NCBI GenBank assembly: GCA_028698405.1
Contig: JAQVDF010000056.1
Coordinates: 1-8,076, forward strand
From: Phenylobacterium sp.
GTDB taxonomy: Bacteria; Pseudomonadota; Alphaproteobacteria; Caulobacterales; Caulobacteraceae
Reading direction: 5' to 3'
DNA: 8,076 nucleotides
The position numbers were made by a program, and so were the translations under genes. Every line of letters begins with the position of its first letter. Within the stretch, counting starts at the first letter, position 1. The notes under the pieces were generated by a model. It was not told where the DNA came from. It made no database searches and saw nothing but the letters and a program-made list of their open reading frames with translations. This document shows positions 1 through 6,235 of the stretch, one piece after another.

Positions 1-203
1 AACGCCCCCATCGCCACCTCGACCAGGGTGGTTCGCGCCCCGACCCGCGTCCACGGACCCAGCACGCAGTCGCGGACCTGGGCCTCGGCGTGGATCACCG
101 GATGCGAAGGGTCGCGTTGGCCGAGGCCGTCCTGAACCGGCCGGTAGCGCTCGTAATAGACCTCGCCGGCGGCCAGCCGGCGGCTGGTGAGCTGCAGTCC
201 CAT
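1..203 (-). CDS. Phosphonate-associated hexapeptide-repeat transferase-like protein (partial, N-terminal 67 aa)
   Basis: The visible N-terminus begins [10 protein letters not shown], has an approximately 34-residue leader, then enters a left-handed beta-helix pattern: PVIHAEAQVRDCVLGPWTRV followed by GARTTLVEVAMG. The spacing (IHAEAQV, CVLGPWT, VGARTTLVE) is that of LbH/hexapeptide transferases, and the PVIHPTA-like entry resembles the 'phosphonate metabolism, transferase hexapeptide repeat' family often found in C-P lyase clusters. The reaction of that family is not firmly known, so I name no substrate. The start is chosen because its ATG overlaps the phnC stop as TGATG, giving tight coupling in the same operon. 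The gene runs off the left edge, so the repeat count and any active-site histidine cannot be seen. A DapH/LpxA-like acyltransferase with another role is the alternative. Confidence 0.75.
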   Translation of the reverse strand, partial: MGLQLTSRRLAAGEVYYERYRPVQDGLGQRDPSHPVIHAEAQVRDCVLGPWTRVGARTTLVEVAMGA

Positions 204-979
204 CAGGCGGCCGCCACGAGGGGTCGGACCGGCGACGGACGCGCCGCGCGCGACCCGTAGATCCGGTCAACGACCTCGGCGGTCAGCTCGTCCGGCGCAC
301 CGTCGAACACCACCTGCCCCTTGGCCATCGCCACCACGCGGGTGCAGTAGCGGCGGGCGATCTCCAGGCTGTGCAGGTTGACGATCACCGGGATCCGCCG
401 CTCCTGCGCCGCGCGCTGAAGGGCCTCCATCACCACCTCGGCGTTGATCGGGTCCAGCGAAGCAACCGGCTCATCGGCCAGCAGCAGGCCCGGGTCCTGC
501 ATCAGCGCCCGGGCGATGGCCACACGCTGCTGCTGTCCCCCCGACAGTGTGCCCGCGCGCTGCAGGGCCGCACCGGCCATGTCGAGGGCGTCGAGTTCGA
601 GCACCGCCCGGGCCCGGTCACCGGCCGGAAACATCTTCAGCAGGCTCGGCGCCAGCGGCCGATCGGCGACCACGCCGACCAGCACGTTGGTGATCACGTC
701 CAGCCGCGGACAGAGGTTGAACTGCTGGAAGATCATCGCCGAGCGGCGGCGCCAGCTGCGCAGCTCACGTCCCTTGAAGCCTGTCACGTCCTGTCCATCC
801 CACAAGATGGCGCCCTCGGTGGGATCGGTCAGCCGGTTGATCATCCGCAGCAGCGTCGACTTGCCGGCCCCCGAGCGGCCGATGACGCCGACGACCTCGC
901 CCCGCTGGATCTTCAGCGAGACGCCGTCGACGGCCGCTGTTTCACCGAAATGCTTCCGAAGTCCCTGCAGTTCGAGCAT
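203..979 (-). CDS. phnC: Phosphonate-type ABC transporter ATP-binding protein PhnC (258 aa)
   Basis: This is the cytoplasmic ATPase that powers the import complex formed with the PhnE permeases. All nucleotide-binding motifs are intact: Walker [10 protein letters not shown] (34-42), Q-loop Gln at 85/86 (FQQFNL), signature LSGGQQQR (145-152), Walker B LLLADEP (165-171) and switch His203 (NLHS). The 258-aa length is normal for PhnC, and the MINRL and VLVGVV-type helical-domain segments are also PhnC-like. The reading frame stays open far upstream, to about 1798, but that part is antisense to the kinase gene. The ATG at 979 is chosen because AGGGGAG lies at 984-990 and the protein begins with the usual beta-strand [12 protein letters not shown]. 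It is physically separated from its permease genes by an opposite-strand kinase gene. Phosphonate, phosphite and phosphate esters are all possible substrates for the family. Confidence 0.93.
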   Translation of the reverse strand: MLELQGLRKHFGETAAVDGVSLKIQRGEVVGVIGRSGAGKSTLLRMINRLTDPTEGAILWDGQDVTGFKGRELRSWRRRSAMIFQQFNLCPRLDVITNVLVGVVADRPLAPSLLKMFPAGDRARAVLELDALDMAGAALQRAGTLSGGQQQRVAIARALMQDPGLLLADEPVASLDPINAEVVMEALQRAAQERRIPVIVNLHSLEIARRYCTRVVAMAKGQVVFDGAPDELTAEVVDRIYGSRAARPSPVRPLVAAA

Positions 980-983
980 GCGT

Positions 984-990
984 CTCCCCT
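984..990 (-). promoter_or_regulatory. Ribosome binding site of phnC
   Basis: The minus strand reads AGGGGAG with four further bases before the ATG at 979. This purine-rich site decides the phnC start against the much longer open frame that continues upstream on the same strand. Confidence 0.7.
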
Positions 991-1008
991 TCCGGGTGGG
1001 TTTGGTGG

Positions 1009-1040
1009 AAGCTAGCGCGGGGCCGTGACCGGACGGTGAC
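1009..1040 (-). promoter_or_regulatory. Candidate Pho-box-like promoter for phnC
   Basis: On the minus strand GTCAC occurs twice, at 1040-1036 and 1029-1025, exactly 11 bases apart, as GTCACCGTCCGGTCAC. An 11-bp period of (T)GTCAY half-sites is the layout of PhoB-binding Pho boxes. Ten bases downstream lies TAGCTT (1014-1009), a weak -10 candidate, and known Pho boxes sit about 10 bp upstream of the -10 element. The phnC ATG follows 29 bases later, leaving room for a short leader. The repeat and spacing are seen directly; PhoB control is inferred. The GC-rich half-sites could arise by chance. Confidence 0.4.
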
Positions 1041-1138
1041 GCCCGGGCTGGCCGGGAACGCGCCATGCGGTCGATTTGTCGGGTCGGACGGGCCCCCTCG
1101 GATGCGCGGTTGTCACGCCCGCGGCCCATGGGCGGCGG

Positions 1139-2014
1139 ATGAGTTTGGCGCTGAGACTGCTGGTGATCGGAACCGTGGCCCTCGACCGGCCGGTTAGGCT
1201 GTCGGGGCCGCTGACGCCCGGCGCCCGCCTGGCCGGCGTGTCGCTGGACAACGCGCTGCAAGGCCGACTGGGCGGCGGCGGCGCGGCGGCGGCGGCGGCG
1301 CTGCACATCGCCGGCTGCGAGGTGACGCTCGCCTCCATCGTGGCAGGGGACGCCGACGGCGAGCGCGCCCTGCAGCTGGCCGCCGGCATCGGGGCCGACC
1401 TTCGCCTGGTCGTCCGCCGGCCGGGCCGCAGCCGCACGACGCTGATCCTGATCGATCCGGCCGGAGAGCGCACGATCATCGGCCTCGACCTGCAGCCGGC
1501 GTCCCTGCCGACCTCGCTGCCGCCTCCTGACGAACGGTTCGACGGCGTGCTGGTGCGCTCGCCCTACCCCGGCGCCGCCGGCTGGGCAGCGGCGGCGCGC
1601 GGTCCGGTCGTCGTGCACTGGCCGGCGCCGGCTTACGACGGGCCGGCCGACATCGTCGTGGCCTCGGAGGACGACCTCTCGCCGGAGGTGTTGGCGGCTC
1701 CCCACGCAGCCGCGGCGGCCCGGTTCGGCGACCGGCTCGCCTGGGTGGTGGTGACGCGCGGCGCCGAGGGCGCGACAGCTTTCGGGCCAGGCGACCAAGT
1801 CTGCCTCTGCGCGCCCCCCGCTCGCGTCGTCGACACCACCGGCGCGGGCGACGTCTTCGCGGCGGCCCTGCTCGCCGCCCTGGCTGCGGGCGCCGACATC
1901 GGCCGGGCGCTGGCGTTGGGTTGCGCCTGGGGCGCGGCGACGGTGGCGCTGGACAGTTCGGCCCCGACCGACGCCGTGGCCGGGACCTTCCGGCTCGACC
2001 TGAACGCGATCTAG
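1139..2014 (+). CDS. PfkB-family carbohydrate/nucleoside kinase (291 aa)
   Basis: This is a cytoplasmic ATP-dependent small-molecule kinase of the ribokinase/PfkB fold. The second PfkB signature is intact as DTTGAGDVF (232-240), with catalytic base Asp238 and the GAGD anion hole. The strand [10 protein letters not shown] (203-212) before it is also typical. The first signature is present but degenerate: GGGG followed by six alanines (45-54) replaces the usual GG...N.A, so the substrate-contacting Asn is missing. Asp16 (GTVALD) fits the N-terminal substrate-binding Asp. The ATG at 1139 is preferred to an upstream TTG at 1076 because the first beta-strand (LALRLLVIG) follows at once. It lies on the opposite strand between phnE2 and phnC. 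Its substrate cannot be read from sequence; a sugar or ribosyl intermediate would fit the locus but is speculation. Confidence 0.85.
   Translation: MSLALRLLVIGTVALDRPVRLSGPLTPGARLAGVSLDNALQGRLGGGGAAAAAALHIAGCEVTLASIVAGDADGERALQLAAGIGADLRLVVRRPGRSRTTLILIDPAGERTIIGLDLQPASLPTSLPPPDERFDGVLVRSPYPGAAGWAAAARGPVVVHWPAPAYDGPADIVVASEDDLSPEVLAAPHAAAAARFGDRLAWVVVTRGAEGATAFGPGDQVCLCAPPARVVDTTGAGDVFAAALLAALAAGADIGRALALGCAWGAATVALDSSAPTDAVAGTFRLDLNAI
1271..1300 (+). repeat. GGC/GCG trinucleotide run inside the kinase gene
   Basis: Four GGC codons followed by six GCG codons encode Gly4-Ala6 at residues 45-54 of the PfkB-like kinase. The run covers the place where the family has its first signature motif, and it is of a kind prone to triplet slippage. 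Confidence 0.8.
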
Positions 2015-2832
2015 GCCAGCTTCTTGCGCAGCTCGCGCGAGAGAGTGTCGAGGCCGGCGACGGCGACCATGTAGAGCAGGATGATGAAGAACGCCTGGTC
2101 GAAGGCGAAGATGCGGATCCGCTCCTCCAGCTCGAAACCGATGCCGCCGGCGCCGACGATGCCCAGCACCGCAGCGTTGCGGAAATTGCCCTCCAGGAAA
2201 AACAGGCTCTGGCTGGCCATCACCGGCGTCACCTGGGGAGCCAGGCCGTAGCGCATCACCTTGAGCGGGCTGGCGCCGGCCGAACGGACGCCCTCGATCG
2301 GCCGGCCGTCGACGTTCTCGATGGCCTCCGAGAACAGCTTGGCGAGGTTGGGGATGTCGGCCAGCGCCAGGGCGATCACCCCGCCGAACGGACCCAGCCC
2401 GAAGGCCGAGACCAGGATCAGCGCCCAGACCAGCGCCGGGACGCCCCGGAACAGGTCGAGGAAGCGGCGGAAGACGAAGTGCACGATCGGGTTGGAGACC
2501 ACCGTCTTGGCGCCGATGACCCCCAGCGGGATGGCGCTGAGCACCGCCAGCACGGTGCCCGCGAAGGCCATGGCGAAGGTCTCGGCGATGGAGCGCAGGA
2601 TGCGCGGCAGCTGTCCGCCGTCGGTGGGCGGCCAGGCGGTGCCGAGCAGCCGCCCCAGCTTTCCGAAGCCGGTGAACAGCGTCTGCGGCGTCAGCTGCAG
2701 GTCCAGCGCCATGAGCAACAGCGCGACGATGGCGCCGAGCGCCAGCGCCGTCCGCGCCGTGCGGCCGGCCCAGGCCGGCTGCATCGCCCGCGGCGCTGCG
2801 GCTAGCGCCTGACGGTAGGCTTCGTCCTTCAT
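2011..2832 (-). CDS. phnE: Phosphonate-type ABC transporter permease PhnE2 (273 aa)
   Basis: Inner-membrane permease of the PhnE family. Predicted membrane segments lie near residues 28-46, 84-108, 132-160, 218-236 and 246-264. The cytoplasmic EAA loop that contacts PhnC is clear: [20 protein letters not shown] followed by [17 protein letters not shown] (168-203), with the conserved Glu180 and Gly187. The family motif [13 protein letters not shown] is at 223-235. The ATG at 2832 is chosen over a GTG at 2871 because it overlaps the phnE1 stop as ATGA and has GGAGGG a few bases upstream, inside phnE1. The TAG stop overlaps the kinase TAG on the other strand within CTAG (2011-2014). Two different PhnE subunits probably form a heterodimer, as in other alphaproteobacterial phnCDE1E2 systems. 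Confidence 0.93.
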   Translation of the reverse strand: MKDEAYRQALAAAPRAMQPAWAGRTARTALALGAIVALLLMALDLQLTPQTLFTGFGKLGRLLGTAWPPTDGGQLPRILRSIAETFAMAFAGTVLAVLSAIPLGVIGAKTVVSNPIVHFVFRRFLDLFRGVPALVWALILVSAFGLGPFGGVIALALADIPNLAKLFSEAIENVDGRPIEGVRSAGASPLKVMRYGLAPQVTPVMASQSLFFLEGNFRNAAVLGIVGAGGIGFELEERIRIFAFDQAFFIILLYMVAVAGLDTLSRELRKKLA

Positions 2833-3722
2833 CGGGCGCCCTCCAGGCCGATCAGCCGGTGCCGGATCCACTCCGAGGCGACGTCGATCAGGAAGATCAT
2901 CCCGACGATCAGCAGCAGGATGGCCAGGTAGGTGTCGAACTCGGTGTAGGTGATCGCCCGCTGAAGCTCGAGGCCGATGCCCCCGGCCCCGACGATGCCC
3001 AGCGCCGCCGCCCCCGCCAGGTTCCCCTCCAGCCGGATCAGGGCGTAGGAGGCGTAGTTAGGCAGCACCTGCGGCAGCACGCCGTAGCGGATCTTGCGCA
3101 CCAGGCCCGCGCCGCTCGCCTCCAGCGCCTCGAGCGGCCGTGGATCGACTTCCTCGTTGATCTCCGAGAACAGCTTGCCCAGCGAACCCATGGTGGAAAT
3201 CGCCAGGGTGATGACTCCGGCCAGCGGACCGACCCCGAAGGCGGCCACCAGAATCAGCGCCATGATGATGTCCGGCAGCGTGCGGATCGCCTCCAGTGTC
3301 CGGCGCACCACGAACCGGACCGGCGAGAAGGGCATCAGGTTGCGGGCGCACAGGAAGCCGGCGAACAGCGCCAGCGCGGCCCCAAGGGCGGTGGCCAGGA
3401 TCGCCATCTCCACCGTCTGCCAGCCGGACTTCAGCCACAGCGGCAGATCGTAGAACCACCAGTAGAACGAACCGTCGGTCTGCCGGCCCTCGAACAGCAC
3501 GTCGCCCTTCAGGTCGGGGATCATGCGGCCCATGAAGTCGGCCATCCTGCCCAGCGGGTCGCCGCCGCGATCGGCGGTGAAGAACTCGCTGCGGTGGAAG
3601 GAGACCGCCAGCAGGGCCGAGAACAGCCCCAGTCCGATGCCGGCCTCGAGCCGCTGGCGCCGCAGGGCGGTGCGGCGCACCTGCTCGAACCGGGCGACGA
3701 CCTCGGCTTCCTGGCGGCTCAT
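2829..3722 (-). CDS. phnE: Phosphonate-type ABC transporter permease PhnE1 (297 aa)
   Basis: Second inner-membrane permease of the same importer. A basic N-terminus (1-26) precedes a membrane segment at about 27-42. A long, aromatic-rich region (43-100, with [13 protein letters not shown]) follows, likely periplasmic. Further hydrophobic segments lie near 103-125, 150-180, 235-252 and 265-283. The EAA loop is [19 protein letters not shown] followed by [15 protein letters not shown] (188-221), with Glu198 and Gly204. [13 protein letters not shown] (241-253) matches the PhnE C-terminal motif. It differs from PhnE2 across most of its length outside the EAA and GAGGIG regions, so this is an old pair rather than a recent duplication. 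The ATG at 3722 overlaps the upstream SBP stop as ATGA; the frame is open further upstream, but that part is antisense or shadow sequence. Confidence 0.93.
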   Translation of the reverse strand: MSRQEAEVVARFEQVRRTALRRQRLEAGIGLGLFSALLAVSFHRSEFFTADRGGDPLGRMADFMGRMIPDLKGDVLFEGRQTDGSFYWWFYDLPLWLKSGWQTVEMAILATALGAALALFAGFLCARNLMPFSPVRFVVRRTLEAIRTLPDIIMALILVAAFGVGPLAGVITLAISTMGSLGKLFSEINEEVDPRPLEALEASGAGLVRKIRYGVLPQVLPNYASYALIRLEGNLAGAAALGIVGAGGIGLELQRAITYTEFDTYLAILLLIVGMIFLIDVASEWIRHRLIGLEGAR

Positions 3723-4567
3723 TGCATCTGCGCCAGGCTGAGAGCCCCGGCCTCTGAGGGCTCGAAGGATTCGGCGGCGGGCGTGAAGCCCTGCGTCGCC
3801 CAGGTGAAGGCCTCCGGAGCCTCCAGGTGCATCGACACGTGGACGCCGACCAGCCGGAAACGTTCGGGATCGGTGATGTCGCCGCGCGTGGCCATCGCCA
3901 GGTCCGCCCGCGGCCGGGCCATCCAGATCACCGCCAGGTCTTTGCAGGGCTGATCGGCGGGCGAGTCGCCACGGCACTGCCGCCGCCAGGCGCCGGCGTG
4001 CAGCACGGCGCCGTCGGCCCGCCCGGCCCGCAGGTCGGCGAGCGCCGTCGCCTCGTCGGCGGCCACCGCCTCGGCGGCGAAGAAGCCGTCACCCGCGCCG
4101 TGCTGGGCCAGCGTGTGCTTCGGCAGGTCCAGCGCGGCCGTCATCCGGCCGCCAAACACCAGCCGGCTCCCCCTCATGTCTTCCAGAGCCCGTTGCGGCG
4201 CGCCGGCCTTCACCGCCAGGATGGCGGGAACCCGGGTCAGGGCGCCCTTCTCGCGCACGGTCATCACCGGCCGCACCTTGTCCGCCACCGGCGCGTAGGC
4301 GACCGGGTCGAGCGGCGCCAGGTCGACCTCTCCGGCCGCGAGCGCCCGGGCGGCGGCGGCGGTGTCGGGATAGCGGCAGACGCGCACCTCGCGGCCCAAC
4401 CGGGCCTGCAGGTGTTCGGCGTAGGCCCGCTCGCCGGCCGGCGCTGCGGCGGCGGGAACCGTACAGGCGCCCTCCCCGCCGATCACCGCGACCCGGAAGG
4501 GAGCATCGGGGCTGGGGCCGGCGGCGATCAGCAGCACGGCGCCGGCGGCCAGGAGTATTCGCTTCAT
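3719..4567 (-). CDS. Second, divergent PhnD-like substrate-binding protein (282 aa)
   Basis: Periplasmic solute-binding protein of the phosphate/phosphite/phosphonate (PhnD-like) class, assigned from fold pattern and context. A signal peptide MKRILLAAGAVLLIAAG is followed by the first strand FRVAVIG. AAARALAAGEVDLAPLDPVAYAP (71-93) matches the PhnD stretch 'al..G.vDia.l.p..Ya', and a VP-ILAVK-ALEDMRGSRLVFGG segment (113-140) matches the lobe-hinge region. The ligand-binding S-T-S-G motif that should follow is replaced by RMTAALDLPK (141-150). Four cysteines (35, 64, 198, 208) could form two disulfides. The start ATG overlaps the phnD stop as ATGA. It could bind another ligand than phnD or act as an accessory or regulatory binder with the same permeases. 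Its exact ligand is unknown. Confidence 0.8.
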   Translation of the reverse strand: MKRILLAAGAVLLIAAGPSPDAPFRVAVIGGEGACTVPAAAAPAGERAYAEHLQARLGREVRVCRYPDTAAAARALAAGEVDLAPLDPVAYAPVADKVRPVMTVREKGALTRVPAILAVKAGAPQRALEDMRGSRLVFGGRMTAALDLPKHTLAQHGAGDGFFAAEAVAADEATALADLRAGRADGAVLHAGAWRRQCRGDSPADQPCKDLAVIWMARPRADLAMATRGDITDPERFRLVGVHVSMHLEAPEAFTWATQGFTPAAESFEPSEAGALSLAQMQ

Positions 4568-5511
4568 GGCCGCCGGCCCCTGCGCTGCGCGAGGTCTCCA
4601 TCGCGCAGGGCGATGATGTCCGCGTAATGGCTGCGATCGACGGCGGTGTAGGTCGAGCCGTCGGCCTGTCCGATCTGGGTCCACATCTCCGGATCGTCGT
4701 ACGGCAGCGCGGCCATCGCCCCGCGGACGGTGTCGATGAAGGCTTGCGGCCGGTCGGTGCGGGTGACGATCGCCGAGTTGGGGATCGGCCCGGCGGTCCA
4801 GATGATTCGGAAGTCGTCGACATTCACCACGCCGCGCCGCGCCATGGTGTAGTGCGCGCCGGTGGTGAAGCCGTGCTCGGGCGTTCCGCCCCCGACGTTG
4901 ATGATGGTTGCGTCGAACTGGCCGTTCTCGAGCGCCATCACCGCCTGGGTGTGGCCGCCGGCGAAGGTCGACTTGCCGAAGTAGGTGTCCGGATCGAACC
5001 CCTGCTCGCGCAGCTTGGCCCGCGGGAAGAGGTAGCCGGACGTGGAGTTGAAGTCGACGTAGCCGAGCGCCTTGCCCTTCAGATCGCGCATTGTGCGGTA
5101 GGGGCTGTCGGCCTTCACCAGAACGGCCGAGTAGTAGCCCACCGCCCCCTCGGCATCGCGTACGGTCAGGATCGGCGCGACCTTGTCGCCGATCTGCGCG
5201 TCGACGTTGGCGTAGCCGCCGCCGGCGATGTTGGCCATATCGACCTGGCCTGAGGACAGGGCCTGGATCGCGCCGTTGTAGTCCGAGCTCTCGTAGAGCT
5301 TCACCGGAAGTCCGGTGGCCGCCTCCAGCCGGCGCTTGTAGGCGTCCCAGCGGCGCGCCAACTGCGGATCGTCCTCGGACCCGCGGACGGCCATGCGGAT
5401 CTGGCGCATCTGCGCCTGCCAGTCGCCGCTGGCGCCGGCGCCGCGATCATCGCCGCAGGCCGTGGCGAGCAAAGCCAGGCTCACCCAGGCGAAGCACCTT
5501 CCGCCGCCCAT
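4564..5511 (-). CDS. phnD: Phosphonate-type ABC transporter substrate-binding lipoprotein PhnD (315 aa)
   Basis: Ligand-binding component of the importer and first gene of the minus-strand operon. The N-terminus MGGGRCFAWVSLALLATACG has a hydrophobic core and a lipobox-like ATA-C, so Cys19 is a probable lipidation site. In a Gram-negative this would tether the protein to a membrane instead of leaving it free in the periplasm. Family motifs are intact: AIQALSSGQVDMANIAGGGYA (81-101), YYSAVLVKADSPYRTMRDLKG (126-146), the phosphonate-contacting STSG (156-159) in DFNSTSGYLFPRAKL, and the FAGGHTQAVMAL stretch (183-194). GPIPNSAIVTR (241-251) is the usual C-terminal lobe motif. The ATG at 5511 has AAAGGGTG a few bases upstream. 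Substrate class (phosphonate, phosphite or phosphate) cannot be separated from sequence alone. Confidence 0.92.
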   Translation of the reverse strand: MGGGRCFAWVSLALLATACGDDRGAGASGDWQAQMRQIRMAVRGSEDDPQLARRWDAYKRRLEAATGLPVKLYESSDYNGAIQALSSGQVDMANIAGGGYANVDAQIGDKVAPILTVRDAEGAVGYYSAVLVKADSPYRTMRDLKGKALGYVDFNSTSGYLFPRAKLREQGFDPDTYFGKSTFAGGHTQAVMALENGQFDATIINVGGGTPEHGFTTGAHYTMARRGVVNVDDFRIIWTAGPIPNSAIVTRTDRPQAFIDTVRGAMAALPYDDPEMWTQIGQADGSTYTAVDRSHYADIIALRDGDLAQRRGRRP

Positions 5512-5741
5512 CAGACACCCTTTCCGCCAGACCTCTCACGCGGCCCGTCTGTAGCGGAGGGTCTTGACGCAGCCGTGTGTCGCCCGCGTGAAGCCCGCGT
5601 TGCGATCCGGCGACGACCGGTGAGGTTGTCGGCCTCAGTCTCTGTGGGCGTTGCGGGCGCCCAGCCGGCATGCTTCGGCGAGGGGCGTGCTGGCTTCCTC
5701 ACCCACCATCCAGCCGGACCGGCACGCCGCGCGCTTCGCCC

Positions 5742-5763
5742 ACCCGACAGACCGACGTCGGGT
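5742..5763. repeat. 7-bp inverted repeat in the phnD upstream region
   Basis: ACCCGAC at 5742-5748 is the exact reverse complement of GTCGGGT at 5757-5763, with an 8-nt loop. It would fold on either strand. It could be part of a leader structure or an operator; no function is shown. Confidence 0.5.
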
Positions 5764-5833
5764 CGCCAGCCGTCACCGGCCCAAGGTCTGCGTCGTTGCC
5801 GAATTCCGACGCCGGCGCGACATCAGGCGCGAC

Positions 5834-5845
5834 GACCCGCGGGTC
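5834..5845. repeat. 12-bp perfect palindrome GACCCGCGGGTC
   Basis: A perfect dyad in non-coding DNA, followed 11 bases later by a second near-perfect dyad, CGGAGG-G-CCTCCG (5857-5869). Paired dyads suit binding by a dimeric regulator, but GC-rich DNA yields such palindromes by chance. Confidence 0.45.
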
Positions 5846-5890
5846 ACCCCAGGCGGCGGAGGGCCTCCGTGAGATGCGCCGATGCGCCCC

Positions 5891-5913
5891 GCCTTCGACG
5901 TTCTCAAGAAGGC
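5891..5913 (-). terminator. Possible terminator hairpin after the small exported-protein gene
   Basis: On the minus strand GCCTTC (5913-5908) pairs with GAAGGC (5896-5891) around an 11-nt loop, starting 7 nt after the TAG at 5923-5921. There is no U-tract, so intrinsic termination would be weak; the placement right behind the stop is the main support. Confidence 0.35.
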
Positions 5914-5920
5914 CGCCCGC

Positions 5921-6235
5921 CTATCGCAGGCTCGCCGACTGCAGCTTCTTGAGCTGCATCATCTCGGGCCGGCTGATGCAGCGGGGGGCGGACCAGGCCT
6001 CGCCCCTGGCCGACGACGCGCGTTCGGCGGTGGTGAACTCGGCCGCGCCAAACTCGCGCTTGAAGCCGCGGCGAGTCTCTTTCGACCGGTCGCAGACGTA
6101 TAGCACGTGGGGATTTTCGGCAGAGGCCTGGGCGGCGGCCTCGCTGGCCGCATCCGTGACCTGCGCGGCGTCCTTGGCGAGCGCCGGGCCTGAGACAAGG
6201 GCGGCGATCGCCAGCCCGATGGCGATGGAACGCAT
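5921..6235 (-). CDS. Small probable exported two-cysteine protein of unknown function (104 aa)
   Basis: I do not recognise a named family. MRSIAIGLAIAALVSGPALA is a convincing Sec signal peptide with an ALA-KD cleavage site after residue 20, leaving an 84-residue mature protein. An Ala-rich linker (22-40) leads to a compact domain with a YVCDRSKETRRGFKREFG core (46-63), EFTTAE (66-71) and GEAWSAPRCISRPEMMQL (79-95). The two cysteines (48 and 86) could form one disulfide across the domain. The start is well supported by GGAGG at 6243-6247, seven bases before the ATG. Three longer overlapping frames here are Arg/Pro-rich shadows. The Y-CD-S...TRR-F...TA...G-AW-APRC pattern looks like a conserved domain rather than random sequence. 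It is probably a monocistronic periplasmic protein, unrelated by strand continuity to phnD because of the 409-nt gap. Confidence 0.7.
   Translation of the reverse strand: MRSIAIGLAIAALVSGPALAKDAAQVTDAASEAAAQASAENPHVLYVCDRSKETRRGFKREFGAAEFTTAERASSARGEAWSAPRCISRPEMMQLKKLQSASLR

Larger units (their letters stand above)
5512..5920. other. 409-nt intergenic region with several inverted repeats
   Basis: This stretch lies between the 3' end of the small exported-protein gene and phnD, both on the minus strand, so it must hold the phnD promoter and leader. Open frames in it are arginine-rich, lack recognisable domains and look like chance GC-rich frames. I see inverted repeats at 5615-5640 (TGAGG/CCTCA with outer GAC/GTC), 5742-5763 (ACCCGAC/GTCGGGT), 5834-5845 (palindrome GACCCGCGGGTC), 5857-5869 (CGGAGG-G-CCTCCG) and 5891-5913, plus a tandem GATGCGCC pair at 5873-5888. 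I looked for a cobalamin or TPP riboswitch and for tRNA features and found none that hold up. A structured phnD leader or small RNA is possible but unproven. Confidence 0.6.

Noticed and set aside
980..1798. Long open frame upstream of phnC on the minus strand that would make a 531-aa protein
   Set aside because: The added part is Arg/Gln-rich with no domain, is antisense to the well-supported PfkB kinase, and the ATG at 979 has a good ribosome binding site and a normal PhnC start.
2859..3953. Plus-strand open frame of 364 codons, and a similar one at 1921-2805
   Set aside because: Both are Arg/Gln/Asp-rich shadows opposite the PhnE and SBP genes, whose motifs are intact.
5560..5600. Pho-box-like TTCAC/GACAC pair with 11-bp period upstream of phnD
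   Set aside because: Only CAC is shared between the half-sites and no credible -10 follows, so it is too weak to list as a feature.
5511..5702. Possible short genes in the phnD upstream region
   Set aside because: The translations are Arg/Pro-rich with no motif or ribosome binding site and overlap in several frames.
5600..5720. Cobalamin riboswitch suggested by GAAGCCAG on the minus strand
   Set aside because: The rest of the B12 box, the GCCACTG element and the GGGAA core are missing.
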